The notes: a model not told the origin generated them from the sequence alone. A DNA stretch of 64,000 nucleotides from Candidatus Binatia bacterium (GCA_029248525.1 JAQWJE010000049.1:450535-514534); one strand, 5' to 3'. Shown: positions 1 to 9,196, counted from the first letter of the stretch. Made by a program: numbers and translations.

Positions 1-41
1 GCGGGCGTCTCTCTGACAGCACTCCGGAATGGAACCTCGAA

Positions 42-1211
42 ATGCTCCCCCGATCTATCGACGCAAGGAAAACTCTCCTGAAGCAAGTTTGGACGGTTGG
101 CCAACTTGCCGGCATACTCATGTTGCTTGCAGGCTGCGGTGGCAGTCGTTCATCTCCCTCCGCACCGACGTTTGATTTTGCAGTCACGGATGCCGTTGTG
201 GAGGATTTTCTTGCGGAAGCTCCAGGCCTCGATGGCGCGAGCCTGATTATCGTCCATCGCGAATGGGGGGTTCTCCACCACCGGGCTTTCGGATCCTTCG
301 ATCAGGATCGGATTTCGCTGGTAGCCTCGTCCTCGAAGGTCATCACGGCAGGCATTCTGAACCGATTGGCGGATGACGGGCTGCTGGACCTGCAGCAACC
401 ACTGGAGGATTTTCTGGGTTGGGAGAGTACCTTCTCCGGTGTCACGACAGCTGATCTGATTTCCAATAGCTCGGGGCTGGTCGGCCTCCTGCCCAATCTC
501 ACCTTCGAGCCCTATATGTGCCAGTGGCGCGCGACCGGGACTTTGCTGGATTGCGGAAAGTCGATTTTCACCGCAACGGAGGCGGCACCGGAAGTGATTC
601 CACGGCAGACGGCATTTCGGTATGGCGGGGGGCAATGGCAGGTTGCTGGTGCGGTGGCGGAAGCGGTCAGCGGGAAGAGTTGGGAGCGACTTTTCGAGGA
701 GATCTACGAGGTGCCCTGTGGCCTGACAGCATCCGGGTTCAGCAACCCGTTTGATGGGGACCCACTGTCGAATCTGCTGAGTTATCCCGCGCAGTTCGAT
801 GGAGATCCGGGCAATTTGCCGCAGACTCGAAACCCCAGCATGGAAGCGGGCCTCTACACCACCTCCGGCGACTACGGAAAGCTGCTTTTGATGCAGCTTC
901 GAGGGGGGCGCTGCGGGGAAAATTTCGTGATGTCGGCAAATGCCGTCGAGCAGATGCAGGCGAACCAAATCGATCTGGCGTGGGGCGGAAAGACGGAGTC
1001 TCTCTGGGCGGGCTATGGATACGGCTGGTGGGTGGATACGGAGCGCGATGGTTGGTTGACCGACCCGGGTGCCTTTGGTGCCGTACCCTGGCTGGACCTG
1101 CCCCGCGGCTATGGGGCGATGATCATCGTCGAGGCCAATATCGGTCTGGGCTCTGCCCTCGGCGACGCGGTATTACCCTCGATCGAAGCCGCGATTGACA
1201 ACCCGAGTTGA
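42..1211 (+). CDS. Serine-hydrolase (beta-lactamase/esterase family) lipoprotein
   Basis: This is a 389-residue predicted lipoprotein of the class C beta-lactamase/penicillin-binding-like serine hydrolase family. A hydrophobic N-terminal segment ends in a lipobox L-L-A-G-C with the lipidated Cys at about residue 32, so it should be anchored in the envelope. An S-S-S-K tetrad at residues 96-99 fits the catalytic SxxK motif. The second motif appears as Y-G-G-G at 194-197 rather than the usual Y-x-N, so the second catalytic element is only partly conserved. The substrate cannot be read from sequence; such proteins are often esterases or peptidases rather than true beta-lactamases. The only upstream sequence in the window is 41 bases with a GGAA-type ribosome site, so its operon context is unknown. 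Confidence 0.75.
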   Translation: MLPRSIDARKTLLKQVWTVGQLAGILMLLAGCGGSRSSPSAPTFDFAVTDAVVEDFLAEAPGLDGASLIIVHREWGVLHHRAFGSFDQDRISLVASSSKVITAGILNRLADDGLLDLQQPLEDFLGWESTFSGVTTADLISNSSGLVGLLPNLTFEPYMCQWRATGTLLDCGKSIFTATEAAPEVIPRQTAFRYGGGQWQVAGAVAEAVSGKSWERLFEEIYEVPCGLTASGFSNPFDGDPLSNLLSYPAQFDGDPGNLPQTRNPSMEAGLYTTSGDYGKLLLMQLRGGRCGENFVMSANAVEQMQANQIDLAWGGKTESLWAGYGYGWWVDTERDGWLTDPGAFGAVPWLDLPRGYGAMIIVEANIGLGSALGDAVLPSIEAAIDNPS

Positions 1212-1261
1212 AGTCCGGTCGGACCTTGACGAAAGTTTTTCCCCTCGGGAGCGGCCCTTGT

Positions 1262-1714
1262 TCAGGTGAGCGCGGCGATGGCGATCTTCATCTCGGCGCA
1301 TTGCTTGGCACACTGTCGGCAGATCTTGTGGTGCGCTTCGTGCTTTTCGCAAATTTTCTGGCAATTGTCGTAAACACTGACGGTGGCCTTGGCGACCTCC
1401 ATGAGACGGGGCGAGTCCATCGCCGCCAGTTGCTCGATGGCTCCGTTGACCGCGAGCATTTCTTTCGCGGTCCGCGCACAATCGACAAGTGACGGATCCT
1501 CGGGGATGTTGTCGAGGCAGAAGGCGATACACATCTCGCCCAGAGCCCGGAGTGCAATCGCATTATCGAAGACGATGGTTCTCGGCGTTGGGCTAGTTTT
1601 TTTGGCGGCATGATTCCCGTGCCCCGCATGTTCCGAGGCAAGAGCCCGTCCTGCCGTCGCCGTTGCAATTGCCGCGCCCGCACCAATCAGAAGTTCTCTT
1701 CTTTGCATCGCCAT
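1262..1714 (-). CDS. Tat-exported Cys-rich four-helix-bundle protein, copper-storage (Csp1/DUF326)-like
   Basis: The predicted protein is about 150 residues. It starts with a twin-arginine-type leader (M-Q-R-R-E-L-L-I-G followed by an Ala-rich hydrophobic run and an A-L-A cleavage-like site). The mature part opens with a His-rich stretch (H-A-G-H-G-N-H) and then has eight Cys, several in CxxxC spacing (for example M-C-I-A-F-C and I-C-R-Q-C-A-K-Q-C) on predicted helices. This is the pattern of Csp1/DUF326 four-helix bundles that store Cu(I); known Csp1 proteins have more Cys. I chose the ATG at 1714 over the longer reading frame because the Tat leader begins there; ATG 1708 is an alternative. 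It is transcribed away from the HExxH membrane protein. Confidence 0.7.
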   Translation of the reverse strand: MAMQRRELLIGAGAAIATATAGRALASEHAGHGNHAAKKTSPTPRTIVFDNAIALRALGEMCIAFCLDNIPEDPSLVDCARTAKEMLAVNGAIEQLAAMDSPRLMEVAKATVSVYDNCQKICEKHEAHHKICRQCAKQCAEMKIAIAALT

Positions 1715-1864
1715 GCCAGCGACCCTCGCACGAATCCGGGATTCTGACCAGACGAAACCCGTCGATGAAATTTGCGAGCCTTCTGGGGGCGTCCCGGGGA
1801 CCATGCCGCGCTGCGGTAAGGAATACTTTTGGCGAACCCTCGCTCAGAGGGTAAGGTTAACTCC

Positions 1865-2341
1865 ATGTTGCAGCGTTATCTCGTCCGGGATCTGGTGATT
1901 ATCGCTTTGTCGGTGGGCCTTTGGTGGCTTTTGGCGGCTCGTTCCGCGGGGACTGGCGTCGGGGCTGATTTTTCGGGGTGGATCGTGGGGGCGATGCTCT
2001 TTTTCTGTGCGCATATCGTCCACGAATGGGGCCATTATCTCGGTGCCGTGGCGACCGGAAGTCGGGTCGGCATCCACAAAAAACTCTCGTCGCCCTTTTT
2101 TTTCCGCTTTGAAGCGGAGGGAAATACGCTCAAGCAGTTTATCGCCATGTCCGTGGGCGGTTTTATCGCAACCGGTTCCATGATCGCCCTGTATTACCTC
2201 GGCCTGCCCGATGAGTACCTCGCCTCACGCATTGCTCGCGGCGGAGCCCTGTTCGGGGCCTTTCTGGGGGTGACCCTCGAGGTGCCGCTACTCCTGACCG
2301 GGATTTTCCAGGGGCAAGTTCCCGCCAAAGCGGCCGTCTGA
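1865..2341 (+). CDS. Small polytopic membrane protein with HEWGH (HExxH) motif
   Basis: The product is about 158 residues with four likely membrane segments. The second carries H-E-W-G-H at residues 53-57, placed inside or at the edge of the membrane as in site-2-protease (M50) zincins. I cannot find the second M50 motif (N/D-rich, LDG-like) further on. Later segments contain Gly-rich G-G-F-I-A-T-G and G-A-L-F-G-A-F-L-G. It may be a minimal or divergent membrane metalloprotease, or a metal-binding membrane protein. The ATG at 1865 was preferred to a start at 1829 because it follows an AAGG-containing leader and removes a charged extension. It is divergent from the copper-storage-like gene. 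Confidence 0.5.
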   Translation: MLQRYLVRDLVIIALSVGLWWLLAARSAGTGVGADFSGWIVGAMLFFCAHIVHEWGHYLGAVATGSRVGIHKKLSSPFFFRFEAEGNTLKQFIAMSVGGFIATGSMIALYYLGLPDEYLASRIARGGALFGAFLGVTLEVPLLLTGIFQGQVPAKAAV

Positions 2342-2390
2342 GCTGATTCGCAGGTCACCTCATGGCTCTGTGCGAAGGGGCCTGTCTCTG

Positions 2391-3482
2391 TCAGTCCTCC
2401 CGGAGGGTGACGATATGTCCGGAGGCCGGATCGCTGCGACCCTCCAGCACTTCTCGATAGACGTCGGGCAAAGAGCCCGGACCACTGTGCAGGCGAACCT
2501 GCAGCCACGACTCGCTGAAACTTCGAAATTCACGCCACGCGTCCCCGAGACGTTTCTGAAATTCGCCGGGCCCCCATTCGGCTGACCGTTTCGCGATCTG
2601 GGACGGGGCGAAGAAAAACTCGGGAGCGGGCCCGGGTAGTGCGCCGCTCGCTCCGCCGGCCTCCCAATGGGTGGCGCCGATTGCCATCGAGAACTTCAGA
2701 GCATCCCCCCAGTGCGTGTGAATTGTGCGGGTCACATTTCCGTTACCGGCCATATCGACGAACCCCACGGGCCTGGACGCGTCCAGCGATTCGATTTCAT
2801 CGTACGTCAGAACCTGATCGTAGCATCCGAGGCTTTCGACAAATGCGCGGTTGCGCGCGGAGGTCAGTCCGATGGTTTCGACCGCATCTCTCTGAGAGAC
2901 GCAGTGCGCAAGGGCAATTGAGGTTTTGCTCGAGGCACTGGAGATCAGAACCGATTTCGCGCCGGCATAGTGGGTCTCGCCCAGCGCATCGTCGGCAAGA
3001 AACGAGGTCAGGAAAAGACCCCGCAGCAGTGCCATCGCATCCTCGTGGGCGGGGTCGTAGAGACCATCGAACAGGACCGGGCTGTATTGGTTGTAGGCGG
3101 CTGCGAGTTCGGATCTGTGAGCCGCACCGTCCATGATCTGGGTCGCCGATACCCGACCCGGTTCGATGCGGAGGTACCTCGACATCGGAAAGAACCCGAA
3201 GCAACGGGTTCCCGTTTCGATTTCGGGGTGCCTGGACTCGATGACATCGCCATAGCCCATGACGGGAATGCGCCCCATGCCATCGGGGGCGGGAAAGAAC
3301 TTCCAATAGCCGAGCATATCGCCGGATAGAGCATAGGAAATATTGTTGGCGGTCAGCGCGAAGCGATCCACCGAAAAGAGGATCTCGCCCTCCTCGAGAG
3401 TGGGGCGGGGGCTGGTGGTTATCTCGAATTTTGACCAGTCCTGTTTTTGAACCAGAAAGTCGACTCCGTCGCTGTTTTGCAT
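2391..3482 (-). CDS. DUF2855 family protein
   Basis: The product of about 363 residues matches the DUF2855 pattern as I remember it. It has an N-terminal GroES-like part (S-V-D-R-F-A-L-T-A-N-N-I-S-Y near the start, followed by conserved W-K-F-F-P and G-R-I-P-V-M-G-Y-G). A central Rossmann-like part then has V-L-I-S-S-A-S-S-K-T. This looks like a medium-chain dehydrogenase/reductase relative without obvious zinc ligands. Function is unassigned; such genes often sit with CoA-ligase or lipid genes, as here. The start at 3482 has a clear AGGAG about 8 bases upstream. The same frame stays open a further 75 bases upstream without support. Confidence 0.75.
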   Translation of the reverse strand: MQNSDGVDFLVQKQDWSKFEITTSPRPTLEEGEILFSVDRFALTANNISYALSGDMLGYWKFFPAPDGMGRIPVMGYGDVIESRHPEIETGTRCFGFFPMSRYLRIEPGRVSATQIMDGAAHRSELAAAYNQYSPVLFDGLYDPAHEDAMALLRGLFLTSFLADDALGETHYAGAKSVLISSASSKTSIALAHCVSQRDAVETIGLTSARNRAFVESLGCYDQVLTYDEIESLDASRPVGFVDMAGNGNVTRTIHTHWGDALKFSMAIGATHWEAGGASGALPGPAPEFFFAPSQIAKRSAEWGPGEFQKRLGDAWREFRSFSESWLQVRLHSGPGSLPDVYREVLEGRSDPASGHIVTLRED

Positions 3483-3650
3483 CGTGACGCTCCTCTTGTG
3501 CCTGTGTAAATTGGGGCGATTGAAATGGCGCTTCTGCTTGAGGGCAGCGCCGAACACCAGTTACTTGCTCTCGCATGAGGAAGGTCCTATCTGCAAGGAG
3601 CAGCGGTCCGCGGTTCGAGATTCTCGCGGCCAGGAAGAGTGACGTTCGGC

Positions 3651-4295
3651 ATGATCTACTTGAGACAAATTTTCAATCTTCATCCAGCCTCGCCGCGCAC
3701 GCGGGATTCTTTTTGCGCTGCGGCTGTGGAAAAATTCTTGCCAGCTCTGCCGGCCAGCGGGGGGGCCCTGGTCGCCGCATGGTTTTCCCACGACGAATGG
3801 TATTCGCAGATCGAGCACGTCCTGGCTTTCGAGAATCTGGAGCGATTCGGGCTCTTCCGTGAGGCCGCATCAGCCTCGAGCGCCTTGGGCGAGGGGCTCG
3901 CCGAACTTGGAAATCTGGCCTTCGAGCGTCGCGAGGAGTTGCTGGAGGACCTTGGCCCGATCCCGACCGAAGCGCTCGCGGCAGCAGCCGAGGCAAGCCA
4001 AGCGCAGCCAGCCGCGGTCTTCTCCTACGCGATTCTGGAAGTCGCCCCGGGCCGATTGGCCGATTTTCAGGCTTTGCTGGGCATGGCAGGGGGCTCCTTG
4101 CCGATCCTCGCCTGTTGGACGGACGTGGCCGGGAATCCGGATCGTGTGATCGATCTTTGGAAAGGAGACCCCGGCGGAGCGGGCTTTGCGCCGTCCAACG
4201 AAATGACGGATGCGTTTTTTGAGCCTCTTCGCGAGATCGCCCCGCGAGAGCGCATCATTCGGCTGCACCCGTTGCCATATTCTCCCCTTCGGTGA
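3651..4295 (+). CDS. NIPSNAP-like (dimeric alpha/beta barrel) hypothetical protein
   Basis: The product is about 214 residues and begins M-I-Y-L-R-Q-I-F-N-L, a beta strand typical of NIPSNAP and related dimeric ferredoxin-like proteins. It is followed by a helix and then W-F-S-H-D-E-W. A second similar half (F-S-Y-A-I-L-E-V-A-P-G-R-L-A-D-F, then C-W-T-D-V-A-G-N-P-D-R-V-I-D-L-W) suggests two tandem barrels. The ATG at 3651 was chosen because this strand should be N-terminal; a GTG at 3639 is also in frame. It lies 45 bases upstream of an acyl-CoA synthetase and probably shares its transcript. No enzymatic residue is evident; a role in acyl-CoA or aldoxime-type chemistry would be a guess. Confidence 0.6.
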   Translation: MIYLRQIFNLHPASPRTRDSFCAAAVEKFLPALPASGGALVAAWFSHDEWYSQIEHVLAFENLERFGLFREAASASSALGEGLAELGNLAFERREELLEDLGPIPTEALAAAAEASQAQPAAVFSYAILEVAPGRLADFQALLGMAGGSLPILACWTDVAGNPDRVIDLWKGDPGGAGFAPSNEMTDAFFEPLREIAPRERIIRLHPLPYSPLR

Positions 4296-4340
4296 GCGTC
4301 TCCGCTTGCGAGAGCGGGTCGAGGGGAGATAGGTGGCGGC

Positions 4341-6023
4341 ATGGCTCTTAGCTACGAGGCAGTTCTTGCCAAACTGACCGGCCCCGGTGCCCCCTTTGAA
4401 TTGGCGGAGCATGACTTCGCTGGACAAACCTTGCGCTGCTTCAAAAACCGCGAGCGTTCGATGCGAGAGAAAATCGCGAACGCGGCAGCCCACGGGGAGA
4501 AGCCAGCCCTGGTTCAGGGAAGTCGGCGGATCAGTTACGCCGAATTCGCCCGGCTGATTTGGGGTTTCGGAAGTGCCTTGAAAGCCGACCATGATTTTCA
4601 GCCAGGCGATCGTCTCGCGATTCTGGCCTATAATTGCCCGGAATGGCCGGTAGCTGCATTCGGGGCCACGTCCATAGGTGGTGTTGGCGTGGCTCTCAAC
4701 GGGTGGTGGCAGACCGAGGAGCTCGAGTACGCGCTGGAAGACTCCGGATCGCGTTATCTGGTGGTCGACGAGAGACTCTACCCGCGGGTGGCCAGCTTGC
4801 TCTCGAGCCTGCCGCAGCTCGAAAAGGTTTTCTATATCGGCGAGAAGCCGCCCGCCGGGACAGTTTCGATCGACGACTTGCTGGTGCCGACGGCCGCGAT
4901 TCCCACAGATCCTATCGCGGAAACCGACCCGTTCATGATCCTCTATACGTCGGGGACGACAGGTCGCTCGAAGGGATGTATCACGACCCATACGGGCACG
5001 ATCCAACAGGTCTCGGAGATTCTCTTCGCCACGGTGGCAGCGGCGCAACTTAAAGATGCCCCCGTGCAGCCCCCCAGTGCCAATCCTCCCTCGGCTCTGG
5101 TGTCCTCGCCGCTGTTTCATGTCGGCGGGTTTCATTCGGGCATGTGCACCCAGCTCACCGTTGGGTCAAAAATCGTTTTTCTGGAGGGAAAGTTTGACCC
5201 CGAGAAAGTGATGCAGGTCATTCAGGACGAAAAAATTGTCGCATGGCCTGCAATCCCGACCATGTTGCACCGGGTCGTCCATCACGAACGGATCGGGGAC
5301 TACGATTTGAGCAGCTTGCGAACGGTCTCTTTCGGTGGCGCGCCAACCGCGCCCGAAACCATCGACAAGGCGCGTGAAGTCATGCCGATCAAGCCTTCGA
5401 TGACCAATGCCTATGGGCTGACCGAAACCCACGGGGTCGCCACCGTGAATGCCGGCGGCGACCTTCTTGGCCGCAAGACTGCAGCGGGGCGCGTCGCGCC
5501 GATTCTTGACTGTCGGATTCTGGACGAAGCGGGCGAGGTCTTGCCCGCCGGGGAGTTGGGGGAGATTACCTTCCGAGGGCCGACCGTTACTCCGGGATAT
5601 TGGAACCGACCAGAGGCCACGGCCGAGGCGGTGCGTGATGGTTGGCTCCATACCGGAGACCTCGGTTATCTCGACGAAGAGGGGTTTCTGTTCATTGTCG
5701 ATCGAGCCAAGGACATGATTCTTCGCGGTGGTGAGAATGTTTATTGCGCCGAGATTGAAAATATTCTCGCGGAGCATCCGGCTGTTGATGAAGCGGCGGT
5801 GATTGGTCGCAAGGATCCGGAGTTGGGGGAGCGCGTCATGGCGATCCTCAGACCCACCATGGGAATGTCTCCGCAAGTCGACGAAATTCAGGCGCATGTC
5901 GCGCGACATCTCGCCGGCTTCAAGGTGCCGGAATTTATTGTCTTCGTGACAGAGCCCTTGCCCAGAAATCCTTCGGGCAAGTTACTGAAAAATGAATTGC
6001 GAGAGCAATATGCTGCGGAATGA
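4341..6023 (+). CDS. AMP-dependent acyl-CoA synthetase (ANL superfamily)
   Basis: This 560-residue enzyme should activate a carboxylic acid as acyl-AMP and transfer it to CoA. The P-loop motif Y-T-S-G-T-T-G-R-S-K-G lies at residues 202-212. The A5-type motif Y-G-L-T-E-T-H-G, the hinge G-D-L-G-Y-L-D-E-E-G, and a C-terminal P-R-N-P-S-G-K-L-L-K with the adenylation lysine are all present. The first 60 residues carry a G-P-G-A-P-F-E extension shared with the synthetase at 14567-16228. The substrate cannot be defined; a medium/long-chain or cyclic acid is plausible. It follows the NIPSNAP-like gene by 45 bases and precedes the VOC protein by 27 bases, so the three likely form an operon. Confidence 0.9.
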   Translation: MALSYEAVLAKLTGPGAPFELAEHDFAGQTLRCFKNRERSMREKIANAAAHGEKPALVQGSRRISYAEFARLIWGFGSALKADHDFQPGDRLAILAYNCPEWPVAAFGATSIGGVGVALNGWWQTEELEYALEDSGSRYLVVDERLYPRVASLLSSLPQLEKVFYIGEKPPAGTVSIDDLLVPTAAIPTDPIAETDPFMILYTSGTTGRSKGCITTHTGTIQQVSEILFATVAAAQLKDAPVQPPSANPPSALVSSPLFHVGGFHSGMCTQLTVGSKIVFLEGKFDPEKVMQVIQDEKIVAWPAIPTMLHRVVHHERIGDYDLSSLRTVSFGGAPTAPETIDKAREVMPIKPSMTNAYGLTETHGVATVNAGGDLLGRKTAAGRVAPILDCRILDEAGEVLPAGELGEITFRGPTVTPGYWNRPEATAEAVRDGWLHTGDLGYLDEEGFLFIVDRAKDMILRGGENVYCAEIENILAEHPAVDEAAVIGRKDPELGERVMAILRPTMGMSPQVDEIQAHVARHLAGFKVPEFIVFVTEPLPRNPSGKLLKNELREQYAAE

Positions 6024-6050
6024 ACTCCCGGCTCCCTGTGTGCGGAGTTG

Positions 6051-6938
6051 ATGCCGGTGTCGTTGTGGGTAGATCATTTCGGGATCGCGCTGCGATCCCT
6101 GGACGCGGGTGAAGATTTCTTCTCGCGCTATCTGCCCCTCCAACCGATTGGCGGTGTGACGCCGGGGGCATCGGGGGATGCTCGTTCCCGATTCTACCAA
6201 CTTGGTCATGTCAGGCTCGCCTTGTTCGAGAGCGCTCGTCCCGACAGTTTTATCGAGAACTTTCTGAACAAACGTGGCGAGGGCATTCATCATCTATCCT
6301 TCCGTTGTGCGGATCTGGATCTCCTCGAGTCGAACCTTCGTGCAGGCGGACTAGCGCCGACCGAGGGTCCCTTCCTCGCAGAGCAGGGGCGGACGCTGGT
6401 ACTCCCGCCAAGCGACCTGTTCGGCATGTTCTTTCTGATCGTCGAGACCCCGGAGGATCCGCCGCCGATTGCCGATCCCCGAGATCGTATTGTCCAACTG
6501 CCGGGTGGGGGCGCCATGCTCTTCGATCATATGGCGGCGGCTGTGCCCGATCTGGATGTGGCAAAGCGCGTTCTGACGGATAATTTCCCGATTACCAAGG
6601 ATGGTGGTCGGCACCGGGGTTATGCCGGCGACTTCGATCTCAGCCAGTTCGAATTGGCGGGGTTTCGGTTCGAGCTCGTTGCCGATGCGAGCGGATCCAG
6701 TTTTGTGAAATCCTTTTTGCATAAACGCGGTCCCGGTTTTCATCATCTCTCAATCGACGTCGAGGAATTGGATCCGATCCTCGAGAAGATGCGATCAGAT
6801 GGTTTACGGATTGTGGATGAGTCCGATCTCGGGAACGGGTACAAGACGGCCTTCATTTCGCCGCGGTCGGCCCATGGTGTCCTGGTTCAGTTCTGGCAAG
6901 TCCCGGAGTTGGCGGGGGAAGCTCTCGCCGTTCGTTAA
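6051..6938 (+). CDS. Two-domain VOC (glyoxalase/dioxygenase-fold) protein
   Basis: The product of about 295 residues contains two vicinal-oxygen-chelate domains. Each starts with a V-D-H or F-D-H strand (V-D-H-F-G-I-A-L; F-D-H-M-A-A-A-V) and ends in an H-H-L-S strand (I-H-H-L-S-F-R; F-H-H-L-S-I-D). These give His metal ligands in both halves, with a C-terminal F-I-S-P-R-S-A-H-G-V-L-V-Q-F-W like methylmalonyl-CoA epimerase and 4-hydroxyphenylpyruvate dioxygenase relatives. It could be an epimerase, lyase or ring-cleaving enzyme acting on a CoA thioester made by the neighbouring ligase. A GGAG lies just before the ATG at 6051; a TTG at 6048 is also possible. Confidence 0.75.
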   Translation: MPVSLWVDHFGIALRSLDAGEDFFSRYLPLQPIGGVTPGASGDARSRFYQLGHVRLALFESARPDSFIENFLNKRGEGIHHLSFRCADLDLLESNLRAGGLAPTEGPFLAEQGRTLVLPPSDLFGMFFLIVETPEDPPPIADPRDRIVQLPGGGAMLFDHMAAAVPDLDVAKRVLTDNFPITKDGGRHRGYAGDFDLSQFELAGFRFELVADASGSSFVKSFLHKRGPGFHHLSIDVEELDPILEKMRSDGLRIVDESDLGNGYKTAFISPRSAHGVLVQFWQVPELAGEALAVR

Positions 6939-7148
6939 ATCGCACCGGGTAGCGCAACCTATAGCTCTGTACTCGTTTTCGGGGTGCGAAATCGAAGGTT
7001 CCCCGGAGGTCGCCCGTCCTGCTATGACGGTTCTCAACGAACGCGACCCTCGAATCTTATAAAAAATGCTTCGGACCTTCTAAAACATTCCCTCGAAGGG
7101 CCGATGCCCATTCATTCAAATTCAGCTTCCTCAAGGAGCCCTTTCCTC

Positions 7149-8324
7149 ATGAAAATTAGTATTCTCGTACCCGGCCTTTCGACCAATGGGATCGCACGGG
7201 CATGGATTCTTGCCAAACTTCTCGAACGACATTACGAGGTCGAAACCCTCGGCTTCCTGCGCCCTGGTGAAGAAGTCTGTCCCTGGTTTGCCGATTACCC
7301 CTGGGGTGTCGTCGAGGCTTCGAATATGCGCGAGGGCATGCGAAAAATGGAAGCCCGGGCCACGGGGGATATCAATCTCGCGTACAGTGTCTCGATGACC
7401 AGTTTCGGGGTCGGCCTCAATCTGCGTCGCAAGCGAGGCACGCCATTGATTCTCGATATGCCGGAATGGGAAGTGCACGACCATTGGAAACGCGAGAACC
7501 CCCTCGATCGCGCTCTGATGATCTCGAAGAATTTGATCGGTCCCGGCTGGGATAATGGCCATAGCTTCAAGTATCGCTACGTGCTCGATCACCTGACGCG
7601 TTTCGCGGATGAGAAGCTTGTCTGCTGTCGTTTCCTCGAAGATCGTTACGGGGGCGTTCTGCTTCCCCAGGGGCCCGAGATCGAGAAGTTTGATCCGAAG
7701 GCTTTTGATAAAAAAGAGATTCGTCGCAAATGGGGGATTCCCGAAGATGCGACGATCGTCTTTTTTGGTGGAAACCCGATGGCCAACAAGGGTGTGGATG
7801 AAACTATCGGCGCCATCAACGCACTCGGGGATCGCGTCAATGCGAAGCTGGTGATCGTCGGGCGGGACGATAGCCACCCCTATACAAAGAAGATGATTGA
7901 CCTCTCCCCGGGCAACGTGATTGCGCTGGGGCCACAGCCCTTCGATTTGATGCCGGAACTTCTGTCCACGGCAGACCTGGTAGCTCTTCCCCAAACACGA
8001 CGAGAGCCAAAATCTTTGGGCTATGTGCCGTGCAAGGTCTATGAAGCCATGGCGATGGAGATTCCGGTGATCTCCTCGGATATGTGCGATCTCCCGGAGA
8101 TTCTGTCCGGTTGCGGCTATATTGTTCCACCGGACGATAACGCAGCCTTGCAGTCCAAGATCGAATACGTGCTCACGCATCCGGAGGAAGCCCGCGCGAC
8201 CGGACGCAAGGCAAGGCAACGAATTATCGATACCTATAGCTGGGATCAGATGGATGAAATTCTTCATGATGCCGTGGAATCGGTGATTCAGCGCAAGGGT
8301 TTACGCGCCCGAAAAGCCGCCTGA
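7149..8324 (+). CDS. Glycosyltransferase family 4 (GT-B)
   Basis: The predicted cytoplasmic glycosyltransferase of about 391 residues starts M-K-I-S-I-L-V-P-G-L. It has the GT-B C-terminal half: V-F-F-G-G-N-P-M-A-N-K-G-V-D-E-T, L-V-I-V-G-R-D-D, a P-C-K-V-Y-E-A-M-A segment matching the EX7E region, and I-P-V-I-S-S-D-M-C-D-L-P-E. The start at 7149 follows AAGGAG at 7133-7138. The frame is open further upstream (to 6984) but without a ribosome site and with atypical sequence. The methyltransferase gene begins 31 bases downstream, suggesting a joint role in building or decorating a glycan or glycolipid. Donor and acceptor are unknown. Confidence 0.8.
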   Translation: MKISILVPGLSTNGIARAWILAKLLERHYEVETLGFLRPGEEVCPWFADYPWGVVEASNMREGMRKMEARATGDINLAYSVSMTSFGVGLNLRRKRGTPLILDMPEWEVHDHWKRENPLDRALMISKNLIGPGWDNGHSFKYRYVLDHLTRFADEKLVCCRFLEDRYGGVLLPQGPEIEKFDPKAFDKKEIRRKWGIPEDATIVFFGGNPMANKGVDETIGAINALGDRVNAKLVIVGRDDSHPYTKKMIDLSPGNVIALGPQPFDLMPELLSTADLVALPQTRREPKSLGYVPCKVYEAMAMEIPVISSDMCDLPEILSGCGYIVPPDDNAALQSKIEYVLTHPEEARATGRKARQRIIDTYSWDQMDEILHDAVESVIQRKGLRARKAA

Positions 8325-8355
8325 GCCAGAGGCTCTCGAAGGGGGTTGGGCAAAC

Positions 8356-9138
8356 GTGAGGGAGAAGCTTTCTCGGGCAGATGCCTGGTGGGAGGACCCT
8401 GATCCGGCTTCGGGGGATCGGCGCTACCGGCAGATGTACGCGAGCCCGACGAACCTAGCCAAAGCTGCTGTCATCGAGAAGCTTTTATCCGCTTATAATT
8501 GGCGGGGCCAGCGCGTGCTGGAGTACGGTTGCGGAGGTGGACAGTTTACTCTGTGGATGGCCGCGCAAGGTGCCGAGGTATGGGCGGTCGACCGGAACCC
8601 CCACGCCCTGGCGATTCTGGCTCATGCAGCCGCGCGAGAAAATCTTGGCGAGAGGGTGCATCTCTGCCAGGGAGATGCCGAAAGTTTGAAGATCGAGGGC
8701 AGGTTTGACTTCGTTTTTGCGAAAGATCTGCTCGAGCATCTCGTCGAAGATCAGGCGTTCCTCGAGCGAGTCGCGTTGCAGCTTCGACCCGGAGGTCATA
8801 TTTTTCTGGCGACGCAGAATGACCACTCCCTGAATTACTGGACCGAAGGATTTTTCCAGCGTCATATCCGCGGGCAGGCGGAGTGGATGGGCTGGAACCG
8901 CGAGCACCTGCGTTTTTATAATGCTCGTACGCTCACGGAAAAACTTCGACGTGCCGGGTTTTCTCCGGAGAGGTGGGGGGCAAGCTACCTCGTGCCCTGG
9001 AGATTTCTGACGCGCAGACTCACAGGGAAACTACGCCCTTGGTCTGGCTGGCAGTGGTTGGACCGAACTTTGGGCACGCACGGCCCCTGGAGTCGGTGGG
9101 GCTGGTCGATTCTGGTGATCGGCCGTCGATCGGAATGA
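8356..9138 (+). CDS. Class I SAM-dependent methyltransferase (UbiG/Methyltransf_11-like)
   Basis: The 260-residue product contains motif I V-L-E-Y-G-C-G-G-G-Q-F around residue 55, an acidic ribose-binding residue in A-V-D-R-N, and a motif III-like L-R-P-G-G-H-I-F-L. It begins with GTG preceded by a G-rich stretch. The architecture resembles UbiG-type O-methyltransferases and sugar or lipid methyltransferases. Its position 31 bases after a GT4 gene points to methylation of a glycan or glycolipid product, but the substrate is unassigned. Confidence 0.8.
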   Translation: MREKLSRADAWWEDPDPASGDRRYRQMYASPTNLAKAAVIEKLLSAYNWRGQRVLEYGCGGGQFTLWMAAQGAEVWAVDRNPHALAILAHAAARENLGERVHLCQGDAESLKIEGRFDFVFAKDLLEHLVEDQAFLERVALQLRPGGHIFLATQNDHSLNYWTEGFFQRHIRGQAEWMGWNREHLRFYNARTLTEKLRRAGFSPERWGASYLVPWRFLTRRLTGKLRPWSGWQWLDRTLGTHGPWSRWGWSILVIGRRSE

Positions 9139-9196
9139 CAGTTTCTTGCGCGGGGCCGTTCCCAGCCGGAGCGCTGCGTGATTGAGTAGGGCCCGC

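Noticed and set aside
3870..5135. 421-residue minus-strand open frame across the NIPSNAP-like and ligase genes
   Set aside because: No motifs and antisense to two convincing genes.
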